A DNA stretch of 21,031 nucleotides from Thermoflexales bacterium (GTDB lineage Bacteria > Chloroflexota > Anaerolineae > Fen-1058). Positions within the stretch are counted from its first letter, which is position 1. The number at the start of each line of letters is the position of its first letter. Shown in pieces: positions 13,251 through 20,572 of the stretch. The notes under the pieces were generated by a model that had not been told where the DNA came from, did no database searches, and saw only the letters and a list, made by a program, of their open reading frames with translations. The translations under genes and the position numbers were made by a program. The DNA is taken from positions 1-21,031 of the forward strand of contig JAFGFO010000104.1 in assembly GCA_016931085.1 (NCBI GenBank). The letters are read 5' to 3'.

Positions 13251-15896
13251 ATGGAAGAACTCACCCCTATTCGCAAGCAGTATCTTCAATTGAAAAGCAA
13301 GTACGCCGATACGATCCTGTTCTTTCGCCTGGGCGACTTTTACGAAACCTTCGACTCGGATGCTGAGACCATTTCGCGCGAGCTGGACATCGTCTTGACC
13401 AGCCGCCCGGTGGGCAAGAACCAGCGCGTGCCGCTGGCCGGCGTGCCCTATCACGCGGTCGATGGCTATATCGCCCGGCTGATCGAGAAGGGCTACCGCG
13501 TGGCGATCGCCGAGCAACTGGGCACCGAGCCGGTCAAGGGCCTGGTGCCGCGCGAGGTGACGCGGGTGGTCACGCCGGGCACTGTGGTCGAGCCGGCCCT
13601 GCTGGACGAGCGCCGCCCAAATTACCTGGCGGCCCTGGTACAGGACGAGGACCGGCTGGGCCTGGCCTACGCCGACATCACGACTGGCGAATTCGCCGCC
13701 ACGCAGTTCTCGGGAGACAAGGCCCTGCCTGCCGCGCAGCAGGAGTTGAACCGCCTAGCCCCGCGCGAATGCCTGATCATTGAAGTTTCAAGTTTCAAGT
13801 TTCAAGTTTCAGGTGCCGGTCAGCCTTCAGGTGCACTGCCCGACCCATCTTGCGTACCAGATCTTCAATCTGAAATCAAAAATCAAAAATCAAAAATCCA
13901 TTTTACGCCCCTGCCGGCCTGGAAATTCGAGTATGGCAACGCGCGGCAAGCCCTGCTCGATCACTTTCAGGTCTCCACGCTGCAGGGCCTGGGCTGCGAG
14001 GGCCAGCCGCTGGCCGTTCGAGCCGCCGGCGCTATTATCCAGTACCTGCGTGAAACGCAGATCGCCGGCGTGGCCCAGATCACGTCGCTGTCCACCTACA
14101 GCACGGCGGCGTTCATGACGCTCGACCCGGCCACGCGGCGCAACCTGGAGCTGACTGAGGCTATTCGCGGCGGGGGCGTGCGCGGCTCGCTCTTGGACGT
14201 GCTGGATGCCACCCGCACACCCATGGGAGCGCGCTTGCTGCGAATATGGCTGGGCCAGCCGCTGCTTGACCGGCCCCAGATTGAAGAGCGCCTGGAGCGC
14301 GTGTCGGCTTTTTACAAGGACACGTCGCTGCGTGTCGCGCTGAGAGAAACACTCAAGAACATGCCTGACCTGGAGCGCCTGTGCACGCGCGTGCTGGGCA
14401 GCGTCGCCACGCCGCGTGACCTGGGCGGCATCCGGCGCGCGCTCAAGACGGTGCAAGAGGCAAGAAGCAATCTGCGCGAGGTGGACAGCCTGGCGGCGCT
14501 GGTGGCGCAGTTGGATGTCTGTGAGGACGTCATCGTGGCTATCGAGGCGGCGCTGGTGGACGATCCCCCTCCGTCCGTTTCGGCCGGCGGCGCCATCCGG
14601 CCGGGCTTTAGCGCCGAGCTGGATGGCGTGCTGGCCGCCAGCCGCGACGCCAAGGATTGGATCGCCAACCTGGAAAAGACCGAGCGCCAGCGTACCGGCA
14701 TCCGCTCGCTCAAGGTGGGCTACAACAAGGTTTTTGGCTACTATCTCGAAGTGACGGCCACGAACGTGGATGCGGTGCCACCCGACTATATCCGCAAGCA
14801 GACCTTGGCCAACGCCGAGCGCTATATCACCCCCGCGCTCAAGGAATACGAGTCATTGGTGCTCAATGCGGAAGAACGCATCGCCGAAATCGAGGCGCGC
14901 CTGTTTCGTGAGTTGTGCGCCCAGGTCGCAGCTCGCGCAGATAGGCTGCTGCGCACGGCGCGGGTTATCGCCTGCCTCGATGTGGCGGCTGACCTGGCCG
15001 AGATAGCCGCCTGCAACGCTTACGTGTGTCCCACATTGGCCGACGAGGACGAGATCCACATCGTCGATGGCCGGCACCCGGTCGTCGAGCAGACGCTAGG
15101 CGAACTGGCTTTCGTGCCTAATGACCTGCACCTGGACGCCGATACGCGCCTGCTGGTCATCACCGGACCCAATATGTCAGGCAAGAGCGTGTACTTGCGC
15201 CAGGCGGCCTTGGTCGTGCTGATGGCGCAAATCGGCAGCTTTGTGCCGGCGCGTGAGGCCCGGCTGGGTGTGGTGGATCGCATCTTTACCCGCATTGGCG
15301 CCCAGGACGAGATCGCGGCCGGGCAGTCGACTTTCATGGTCGAGATGGTTGAGACGGCCCTGGCGGTTACGCAGTGCACCCCGCGCAGCCTGATCGTGTT
15401 CGATGAGATTGGACGCGGCACCAGCACCTACGATGGGATGGCGATCGCCTGGGCAGTGGTCGAGTTCATCCATAACCATCCTGCCCACGCGGCCAAGACC
15501 TTGTTTGCCACGCACTATCACGAGCTGGCCGAGCTGGAGGCGCGTCTGCCGCGCGTACGTAACGTCAATGCGGCGGTGGCCGAAGAAGCCGGGACGGTCG
15601 TCTTTTTGCACCACATACGGCCTGGCGCGGCCGACAAGTCGTATGGCGTGCACGTGGCGCAGTTGGCCGGTTTGCCCAAGCCCGTCATTCGCCGCGCGCA
15701 GGACATCCTGGAGCAGTTGGAAAAGGGCGAGTTGGTGCCGCGCAAGGAGGAAGACGTGCCGTCCGCCGTGCAGCAGATGTCGTTTTTTAGCGGGCCTGAC
15801 CCGGCCCTGGCCGAGCTGAAAAAGATGGATCTCAACAGCCTCTCGCCGCTCGAGGCATTGAACAAGCTGTACGAGCTGCAACGCCTGGTGCGTTAG
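13251..15896 (+). CDS. mutS: DNA mismatch repair ATPase MutS
   Basis: The protein has 881 residues and full MutS architecture. The mismatch-binding domain carries FFRLGDFYETF, whose Phe30 and Glu32 are the mismatch-contacting pair. The connector, lever/clamp (VGYNKVFGYYLEVT) and ATPase domains follow. Walker A is GPNMSGKS (639-646), and Walker B is VFDEIGRGTSTYDG with Asp718-Glu719; ATHYHEL is the late ATPase motif. MutS finds mismatches and small loops and recruits MutL. Residues ~179-216, in the connector domain between ECLIIE and HFTPLPAWKFEY, are extra. They are encoded by two heptameric repeats plus a spacer (13785-13900), and this adds about 38 residues without a frameshift. All catalytic residues are intact, so repair activity is likely kept. 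Transcription appears leaderless. Confidence 0.96.
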   Translation: MEELTPIRKQYLQLKSKYADTILFFRLGDFYETFDSDAETISRELDIVLTSRPVGKNQRVPLAGVPYHAVDGYIARLIEKGYRVAIAEQLGTEPVKGLVPREVTRVVTPGTVVEPALLDERRPNYLAALVQDEDRLGLAYADITTGEFAATQFSGDKALPAAQQELNRLAPRECLIIEVSSFKFQVSGAGQPSGALPDPSCVPDLQSEIKNQKSKIHFTPLPAWKFEYGNARQALLDHFQVSTLQGLGCEGQPLAVRAAGAIIQYLRETQIAGVAQITSLSTYSTAAFMTLDPATRRNLELTEAIRGGGVRGSLLDVLDATRTPMGARLLRIWLGQPLLDRPQIEERLERVSAFYKDTSLRVALRETLKNMPDLERLCTRVLGSVATPRDLGGIRRALKTVQEARSNLREVDSLAALVAQLDVCEDVIVAIEAALVDDPPPSVSAGGAIRPGFSAELDGVLAASRDAKDWIANLEKTERQRTGIRSLKVGYNKVFGYYLEVTATNVDAVPPDYIRKQTLANAERYITPALKEYESLVLNAEERIAEIEARLFRELCAQVAARADRLLRTARVIACLDVAADLAEIAACNAYVCPTLADEDEIHIVDGRHPVVEQTLGELAFVPNDLHLDADTRLLVITGPNMSGKSVYLRQAALVVLMAQIGSFVPAREARLGVVDRIFTRIGAQDEIAAGQSTFMVEMVETALAVTQCTPRSLIVFDEIGRGTSTYDGMAIAWAVVEFIHNHPAHAAKTLFATHYHELAELEARLPRVRNVNAAVAEEAGTVVFLHHIRPGAADKSYGVHVAQLAGLPKPVIRRAQDILEQLEKGELVPRKEEDVPSAVQQMSFFSGPDPALAELKKMDLNSLSPLEALNKLYELQRLVR
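13785..13900. repeat. Two heptameric repeat tracts inserted in the mutS reading frame
   Basis: The first tract is GTTTCAA repeated at 13785, 13792 and 13799, with a fourth near-copy at 13806. The second is AATCAAA at 13874, 13881 and 13888, with degenerate units on both sides. About 55 bases of unlike sequence lie between them. The block encodes SSFKFQVS...EIKNQKSK, which is much more A/T-rich than the surrounding codons. Its length of close to 114 bases is a multiple of three. Confidence 0.85.
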
Positions 15897-15906
15897 GGGA
15901 GGCAAG

Positions 15907-15935
15907 TTGCACCATCGAGGGAAATATGTTAAAAT
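15907..15935 (+). promoter_or_regulatory. Promoter of the receiver/histidine kinase gene
   Basis: TTGCAC (15907-15912), a 17-base spacer and TAAAAT (15930-15935) predict a start near 15942. That leaves a leader of about 33 bases with a GGAG ribosome site before the GTG. Confidence 0.65.
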
Positions 15936-15974
15936 CTACCAAGCTCAACTCGGTCTAAAACGGCGGAGACACTG

Positions 15975-17186
15975 GTGAATGAGACAGGCGTGGCCTTCAG
16001 TGTCCTGATCGTAGACGATACACCGTCCAACCTGTACGTGTTATCCCAGTTGTTGGCTGTGCAGGGCTACCGGGTGCAGGTCGCACGCGGCGGCCCGCGT
16101 GCAATCAAGGTGGCGCAGGCCAGCCCGCCTGATTTAATCTTGCTGGACATTATGATGCCTGACATGAACGGTTACCAGGTATGCCAGCACCTCAAGGCTG
16201 ACGAGCGCACGCGTGATATTCCCATCATCTTTCTCAGCGCCTTGGAGGCAACCGAGGACAAGGTGAATGCTTTTGCCGCCGGGGGTGTGGACTATATTAC
16301 CAAGCCGTTCCAACTCGAAGAAGTGCTGCACCGGATCGGGACGCACCTGGCGCTTGGAAAGTTGCAAAAACAGCTCCAGTCTGCCAATGTCACGCTGCAG
16401 CAAAAAGTTAAGGAATTGGAAGTGCGCAACAAGGACCTGGATGCTTTCGCCCACACGCTTGCCCACGATCTCAAACATTCACTTGGCACCATTACGCTCT
16501 TTCTCAGTTTGCTGGATGACAATTCGAACTCGATGACGCCCGAGCAAGTGCGATCTCAGGCGCAGCGTGTCATCCGCCACGCCTACAAGATGAGCGATAT
16601 CATCGGGAGCTTGCTGCTGCTGGCCACAGTATCCAAGCCTGACTTGGAGCTTGGCCCATTGGATATGACCGCTATCGTAGCCGAGGCCCAGGCCCGTCTG
16701 GCTCCCATGATTGAAGCGTCCCATCCCGAAATCGTGCTGCCCGAGCAGTGGCCGGTGGCACGTGGCTATGCGCCGTGGATTGAAGAAGTGTGGGTCAATT
16801 ATCTCAGCAATGCGTTAAAATATGGCGGCCGGCCTGGCGAGGAGGTGCCGCTGCGTGTCGAGCTGGGATTTTCGACCTCTGTGCTGGTTGCAGGCGCGAG
16901 TCTTTTGGATGCTTCGAGTGGACATTCTGTGCGGGTCGCGGATGATCAATCCGAAATTATTTTCTGGGTGCGTGACAATGGCCCAGGCCTGGCGCCAGAA
17001 GAGCAAGCCGTGTTGTTTACACCCTTCACGCGCATCCACAAGACACGCGCCGAAGGGTATGGCCTGGGCCTGTCCATCGTGCAGCGAATCGTGAACAAGC
17101 TGGGTGGCCAGGTTGGCCTGGAGAGCGCGGAAGGACAGGGGAGCGTTTTCTACTTTACACTGCCGGCCTATACGGACCAGACTTGA
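15975..17186 (+). CDS. Response-regulator receiver fused to histidine kinase
   Basis: The protein has 403 residues. An N-terminal CheY-like receiver (~9-125) has Asp14-Asp15, phospho-acceptor Asp58 (LLDIMMPDMNG) and Lys110 (ITKPF). A short coiled linker follows (LQKQLQSANVTLQQKVKEL). The HisKA dimerisation domain has phospho-acceptor His164 in LAHDLKHSL, and the HATPase_c domain has N box NYLSNALKYG, G1 RDNGPGLAP and G2 GYGLGLSIVQRIV. There is no membrane segment or signal sensor, so it is cytosolic and probably acts downstream of another kinase: phosphorylation of Asp58 would set the kinase activity. No cognate output regulator lies nearby. The GTG start is supported by GGAG seven to eight bases upstream. 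The gene is transcribed separately from mutS and converges on the methyltransferase gene with only eight bases between stops. Confidence 0.93.
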   Translation: MNETGVAFSVLIVDDTPSNLYVLSQLLAVQGYRVQVARGGPRAIKVAQASPPDLILLDIMMPDMNGYQVCQHLKADERTRDIPIIFLSALEATEDKVNAFAAGGVDYITKPFQLEEVLHRIGTHLALGKLQKQLQSANVTLQQKVKELEVRNKDLDAFAHTLAHDLKHSLGTITLFLSLLDDNSNSMTPEQVRSQAQRVIRHAYKMSDIIGSLLLLATVSKPDLELGPLDMTAIVAEAQARLAPMIEASHPEIVLPEQWPVARGYAPWIEEVWVNYLSNALKYGGRPGEEVPLRVELGFSTSVLVAGASLLDASSGHSVRVADDQSEIIFWVRDNGPGLAPEEQAVLFTPFTRIHKTRAEGYGLGLSIVQRIVNKLGGQVGLESAEGQGSVFYFTLPAYTDQT

Positions 17187-17194
17187 GCCTGCTC

Positions 17195-18040
17195 CTACTT
17201 GTACGCCACGACGCCAAACGCGGCCGGGCGGGACATGACCCGAGAGAAACCGGCGTCCTTCAGCCGGCGCGCGACGCCCTTGGTGATGACCCGCCCGCTC
17301 TTGCTCTCCGGGTCACCTACATAGTGGAACAATTTCCCGCCTCGCCGCAGAAGCCGAAAAAGCTGGCTGTAAAACTCGCCTGAATAGAGATCGCCGGCTA
17401 GCTTGAAGACAGGCGGATCGTGGATGATGCGCGTAAAGCAGGCGTCGCCCAATCGCTGTATCTCTTCAAAGCTGTCCCCCACGATTTGACTGATCTTGGG
17501 GTTATCGAATAATGCCTGTGACCAGGGGTTGAGGCGTGCCACTTCCAAGGCGGTGGGATCGAGCTCAATGCTGGTGACACTCTCGGCCGTTTTCGCCGCT
17601 TGAATAGCGGTGTAGCCCAAGCCGGTCGCCGTGTCCAAAACTCGGCCTGTGAGCGGGGCGATGCTTTTGATCTTGCGTAGGGTGTCCTCGTGTGGATCGA
17701 TGCCCTTGAAGCGATGCATAGAAATGCCGGATATCAGCATGGTGGGTGCCTTGTGAGTAGGCATCAGGCTGTAAACCTGGTTGGTCAACTCGGAAAAGAA
17801 CTGGATCTTGTACAGCCTGTCGCCTTCCACACGGAAGCAAGCGCGCTCAGAGTCGCGGATGACGGCGAGTTCTTCCCAAGTCAGGCGTCGCGAGTCTGGC
17901 AGGTAGACACCGTCTGGCCCCACGACTACTTGCATGCTGCTCAGGCCCAAATCGGGTGAGATCGTGGCTGCCTGCTGGCCAGCCTGGCGCGCGGCGAACA
18001 GCGGCTGAACTTGAAAGTGGGACAAGACGACGAGTGACAT
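17195..18040 (-). CDS. Class I SAM-dependent methyltransferase, COG2521-like
   Basis: The 281-residue protein has a Rossmann methyltransferase core. Motif I is RVLDTATGLGYTAI (133-146), the acidic strand is SIELD, and the catalytic-type motif is HDPPVF (Asp208-Pro-Pro). SGISMHRFKGIDPHEDT before motif I and LYSGEFYSQLFRLLRRGGK after it match my memory of the archaeal-type predicted methyltransferases of COG2521. The DPP motif suggests methylation of a nitrogen in RNA, DNA or protein; the substrate is unknown. The frame is open far upstream into ldh, but I chose the ATG at 18038-18040, where the family-like sequence begins. A heptameric repeat fills the 49 bases between the ldh stop and this ATG, so ldh and this gene are probably one transcript. 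Confidence 0.82.
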   Translation of the reverse strand: MSLVVLSHFQVQPLFAARQAGQQAATISPDLGLSSMQVVVGPDGVYLPDSRRLTWEELAVIRDSERACFRVEGDRLYKIQFFSELTNQVYSLMPTHKAPTMLISGISMHRFKGIDPHEDTLRKIKSIAPLTGRVLDTATGLGYTAIQAAKTAESVTSIELDPTALEVARLNPWSQALFDNPKISQIVGDSFEEIQRLGDACFTRIIHDPPVFKLAGDLYSGEFYSQLFRLLRRGGKLFHYVGDPESKSGRVITKGVARRLKDAGFSRVMSRPAAFGVVAYK

Positions 18041-18092
18041 AAAGGGTTTCAGGTTTAAGGTTGGCGGGTTTCGAGTTACAACGCGAGTTTCA
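18041..18092. repeat. Heptameric repeat filling the ldh-methyltransferase junction
   Basis: On the plus strand, degenerate period-7 units read GGGTTTC, AGGTTTA, AGGTTGG, CGGGTTT, CGAGTTA, CAACGCG and AGTTTCA. On the coding (minus) strand this is the CTGAAAC/CCTTAAA family seen after lon. The TGA stop of ldh (18090-18092) is part of the first unit, and the ATG of the next gene follows the last one directly. Confidence 0.7.
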
Positions 18093-19037
18093 GGCCGCCT
18101 TATCGAACTCGCGGATGGCCTGGCACACCACGTCGGCGCTGGCGCGCAAGAGCGCTTCTTCGCCTGGTGCGAGCGGCACGGGCAAATCTGCCAGGACACC
18201 TGCCCCACCGATCAGGTGGGGCAGGGAGATGCTGACGTCGCACACGCCGGCTATCTCGACCACCCGTGTGCTAACGGTGAGTACGGCCCGCTGGTCGCGT
18301 AAAATCACGTCGACGATGCGCGCCAGCGTGCTGCCAATGCCATAATAGGTGGCGCCTTTGCCGGCGATGATGGAGTAGGCCGCCTGCCGTACCTGCCGGT
18401 CGATTTCCTGGCGAGTGGCCTCGTCCAGGTTGATCTTTTGCAGCTCGCAAAAATCTTCCAGCGGGATACCTCCCACGGCTGCCAACGACCACGTCAACAC
18501 CTCGGAATCGCCGTGCTCGCCTACGACATAAGCGTGGACGTGCTGTGAGTCCACGCCCAGGTGACGCCCCAGCAGGGCGCGGAAACGAGCCGTGTCGAGC
18601 ATGGTGCCCGACCCGATCACGCGGGTTTCCGGCACGCCCAATCCCTCTGCGTAGCGCGCGGTCAGGTAGGTCATGACGTCCACCGGGTTGGTGACCACGA
18701 CCAGGACGGCCTCGGGCGCATGCTTGATAATTTGCGACACGATGCCTTGCAAAATGGCTGCGTTGCGCTCCAGGAGCTGAAGCCGGGTCTCGCCGGGCTT
18801 TTGGGCCGTGCCGGCCGTGATGACGACCACGTGGCAGCCTGCCAGGTTAGGATAGTCCCCGGCCGACACTTGGATGGGGTGCGCGAACGGCACGGCGTGC
18901 AAAATGTCGTCTGCCTCGGCCTTGGCGCGCTCGGCATTCCTGTCCACCAGGACGATTTCTCTGCCTACGCCGCGCATGACCATAGCGTACGCAGCGGTCG
19001 AACCCACCATACCACTTCCGATAATGCCGATTTTCAT
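18090..19037 (-). CDS. ldh: L-lactate dehydrogenase
   Basis: The 315-residue enzyme has the NAD-binding loop GSGMVG (7-12) and Asp32, which favours NAD over NADP. The substrate loop [18 protein letters not shown] follows. Gln79 at the specificity position (Gln102 in LDH numbering) indicates pyruvate/lactate; malate dehydrogenases have Arg there. Arg85, the MLDTARFR arginine and the catalytic His of VVGEHGDSE are present. It interconverts pyruvate and L-lactate with NADH, allowing redox balance during fermentation. Length is normal. It has a strong promoter (19109-19137) and a 5' UTR with a long-range inverted repeat. No Rex-type operator is evident. The stop codon lies within a heptameric repeat, and the methyltransferase gene follows. 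Confidence 0.93.
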   Translation of the reverse strand: MKIGIIGSGMVGSTAAYAMVMRGVGREIVLVDRNAERAKAEADDILHAVPFAHPIQVSAGDYPNLAGCHVVVITAGTAQKPGETRLQLLERNAAILQGIVSQIIKHAPEAVLVVVTNPVDVMTYLTARYAEGLGVPETRVIGSGTMLDTARFRALLGRHLGVDSQHVHAYVVGEHGDSEVLTWSLAAVGGIPLEDFCELQKINLDEATRQEIDRQVRQAAYSIIAGKGATYYGIGSTLARIVDVILRDQRAVLTVSTRVVEIAGVCDVSISLPHLIGGAGVLADLPVPLAPGEEALLRASADVVCQAIREFDKAA

Positions 19038-19054
19038 GAAATCCTCACTCCCCA

Positions 19055-19099
19055 GTCTCCCGCAAGGGGTAACTGGAACCAGTCCATTTTACGGGAGAC
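19055..19099 (-). promoter_or_regulatory. Inverted repeat in the ldh 5' UTR
   Basis: In the ldh leader GTCTCCCG (minus strand, 19092-19099) pairs perfectly with CGGGAGAC (19055-19062). Between them ACTGG-TT-CCAGT is a second small hairpin. The stem begins three bases after the predicted start point. It could stabilise the mRNA or be a protein or attenuation site; no known riboswitch class is recognised. Confidence 0.55.
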
Positions 19100-19108
19100 C
19101 GCACTGGA

Positions 19109-19137
19109 ATTATACCCCATTTAGAAAATAGTGTACA
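19109..19137 (-). promoter_or_regulatory. ldh: Promoter of ldh
   Basis: On the minus strand TGTACA (19132-19137), 17 bases and a perfect TATAAT (19109-19114) predict transcription from about 19102. The -35 box is a palindrome within a run of CAGTA-like repeats (19133-19155) that also lies upstream of the divergent promoter. Confidence 0.7.
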
Positions 19138-19163
19138 GTACAGTAGGTCAGTAGGGAGCACAC

Positions 19164-19192
19164 TAGGCAAATCTGAGCAAATGAGTTATAAT
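19164..19192 (+). promoter_or_regulatory. Promoter of the Vps62-like gene
   Basis: TAGGCA (19164-19169), 17 bases and a perfect TATAAT (19187-19192) place the start near 19199, exactly the GGG that opens the leader stem. About 27 bases separate it from the divergent ldh -35 box. Confidence 0.65.
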
Positions 19193-19198
19193 GGCTGA

Positions 19199-19277
19199 GG
19201 GATTGAGCTTGTAGCCTCCTTCACTTTGCTTGGAGATGCTTTGCAGAGGCGCTCGATCCCTGGAGGCATAAAGGAGG
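19199..19277 (+). promoter_or_regulatory. Structured leader with internal anti-Shine-Dalgarno, possible RNA switch
   Basis: GGGATTGAGC (19199-19208) and GCTCGATCCC (19251-19260) form a 10-bp RNA stem, with one U-G wobble, starting at the predicted first nucleotide. Inside it GCCTC (19214-19218) can pair with GAGGC (19246-19250). The overlapping CCTCCTT (19215-19221) is the exact complement of the gene's ribosome site AAGGAGG (19271-19277). The two pairings exclude each other, so one fold leaves the ribosome site free and the other covers it. The pairing potential is seen directly; switching is inference. I recognise no Rfam class. Confidence 0.5.
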
Positions 19278-19284
19278 GTCATGC

Positions 19285-20424
19285 GTGGCAGTTGACGACC
19301 TGCATCTCAAGTATGCGCCTGTGATGCGCTTTTCGCGAGGAGAACGCTTCTTCCCTATGTCATTGGAGGATTTCCTCAGTTATTCAGCTCTCTACGTCAA
19401 AGACCAGGTCGCGCCGCTTGTTGCCAGGGGCAAGGTAATACCTGACGACTTGAGTGCTACATTCAACAGGCAGACTGTCTTTCTCCGTTCTGTGAGTGCC
19501 GGCTCCCTCCATGGTGTCGAGATGGCGAGCGAGTGGGGAGAGGCGGCCAACCAGCTCTTGTACAAATGGTCCAAGAATCCTCTTCTCACTTGGAGTGAGG
19601 AGATGGCCCGCAGTGCCTACGATTGGTTCAGCGCCAAGACCGCGCCAGCCACCAAGTTGTTTTGGTGGAATGGGTTGCTGGCAGCGCACCAGGATAAGCC
19701 AGGCGGCGTTCGCGCCGAGCTGCCGCGTTTCATGCTGCCGCTCAGCGTGCGAGACTCGGCCATTGAGAATTACCAGGCCAGCCAGGGCCTGGCTCCAAAC
19801 TATAGCTATTACTATCGCACCGTGCAGCAAGGTGGGCTGCTTGATTTGCAGTACTGGTTCTTTTATAGTTACAACGACTGGGCCGGCGGCTATGGCGGTT
19901 TTAACGACCACGAAGGCGATTGGGAAGGCTTGCACGTCTTTTTCAAGCTAGACGGCAATCGCCCGCTCGAGCCACCAGCCCACGTGTGTTACCTGGGCCA
20001 CCATTCGCGCCTGACCAAGCCGTGGGATCACCCCGAGGTGGAAAAGGTCGGTACACATCCGGTTGTCTACGTCGCGGCCGGCTCTCACGCCAGCTATCCT
20101 GTAGCCAGGCAGTATCCGCTGATGCAGATCTATAACTTGATCGACTATGCGACCGGCGAATCGCTCACGCTCGATCACAGCCAGTGGCGCAGCCGGATCG
20201 ACCTCGAGCGCGTCCCATGGCTGTTGACTTATCTAGGCTCGTGGGGTACCCGTTACTGGCTGTCGCTGGCGTGGCTGCACAAGACCTTGGGCGCGCTCGT
20301 CCCATCCATCGCCAGAGAAGTCGATATGCCGGGGGTGAGCGCTCCGCGTGGCCCCCGCTTTAACGACGAAGGCGGCGAGCGCGAGACGTGGGGCAGTCCG
20401 GTGGCGTTCGCTGGCCTGGCGTAA
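19285..20424 (+). CDS. Vps62-related (DUF946-like) protein
   Basis: The 379-residue protein opens with LKYAPVMRFSRGERFFPMSLEDFL. Its middle has LDLQYWFFYSYNDW and NDHEGDWEG (207-215), then LGHHSRL (His239-His240) and VAAGSHASYPV (His268). These match the Vps62 family of plants, fungi and some bacteria. The repeated His/Asp/Glu motifs look like a metal or active site, but the biochemical role of the family is not established. There is no signal peptide, so it is probably cytosolic or peripheral. GTG 19285 is chosen because AAAGGAGG lies seven bases upstream; the ATG at 19281 is in another frame and stops after four codons. The leader may control translation. The gene is divergent from ldh and followed by a Yip1-family gene. 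Confidence 0.78.
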   Translation: MAVDDLHLKYAPVMRFSRGERFFPMSLEDFLSYSALYVKDQVAPLVARGKVIPDDLSATFNRQTVFLRSVSAGSLHGVEMASEWGEAANQLLYKWSKNPLLTWSEEMARSAYDWFSAKTAPATKLFWWNGLLAAHQDKPGGVRAELPRFMLPLSVRDSAIENYQASQGLAPNYSYYYRTVQQGGLLDLQYWFFYSYNDWAGGYGGFNDHEGDWEGLHVFFKLDGNRPLEPPAHVCYLGHHSRLTKPWDHPEVEKVGTHPVVYVAAGSHASYPVARQYPLMQIYNLIDYATGESLTLDHSQWRSRIDLERVPWLLTYLGSWGTRYWLSLAWLHKTLGALVPSIAREVDMPGVSAPRGPRFNDEGGERETWGSPVAFAGLA

Positions 20425-20430
20425 CGGAGA

Positions 20431-20500
20431 CGACCCAACGGTGTTGTAAAGGTCGAAAGGAGGGATATCGCCGAAAGTCCTTGGGAGAAACCCGTTTTCT
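20431..20500 (+). other. Run of small hairpins between the Vps62-like and Yip1-like genes
   Basis: After the stop codon three local stems follow. CGACC-CAAC...GTTG...GGTCG occupies 20431-20455, AAGGA/TCCTT 20457-20482, and GGG-AGAAA-CCC 20483-20493 before GTTTTCTT. The last could be a weak terminator. The set could also be the leader of the Yip1-like gene, whose ATG has its own GGAG. A GGAGGG at 20459-20464 has no start codon after it. No known motif is recognised. Confidence 0.35.
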
Positions 20501-20572
20501 TAGAAAATAGCTTTTCGTACCTGTCGCCTGGTACCTTGTTATATCAACCTACATTTGATTAAGGAGAAAAAA

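Noticed and set aside
13785..13900. Possible CRISPR array because of regular repeats
   Set aside because: The units are only seven bases, directly adjoining and without unique spacers, and they lie inside an intact mutS frame.
13785..13900. Possible sequencing error or broken mutS
   Set aside because: The frame is kept through the whole insert and all downstream motifs are intact.
18041..18208. N-terminal extension of the methyltransferase frame (56 codons)
   Set aside because: It overlaps the end of ldh and the repeat. Its sequence is Cys/Arg/Ser-rich and unlike the family, and the ATG at 18040 starts the conserved part.
19199..19284. Small upstream peptide starting at ATG 19281
   Set aside because: It would be only four codons and overlaps the real GTG start. 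The ribosome site spacing fits the GTG better.
20425..20572. Known riboswitch class (c-di-GMP, ydaO, fluoride) before the Yip1-like gene
   Set aside because: None of the conserved core sequences of these classes could be found by eye.
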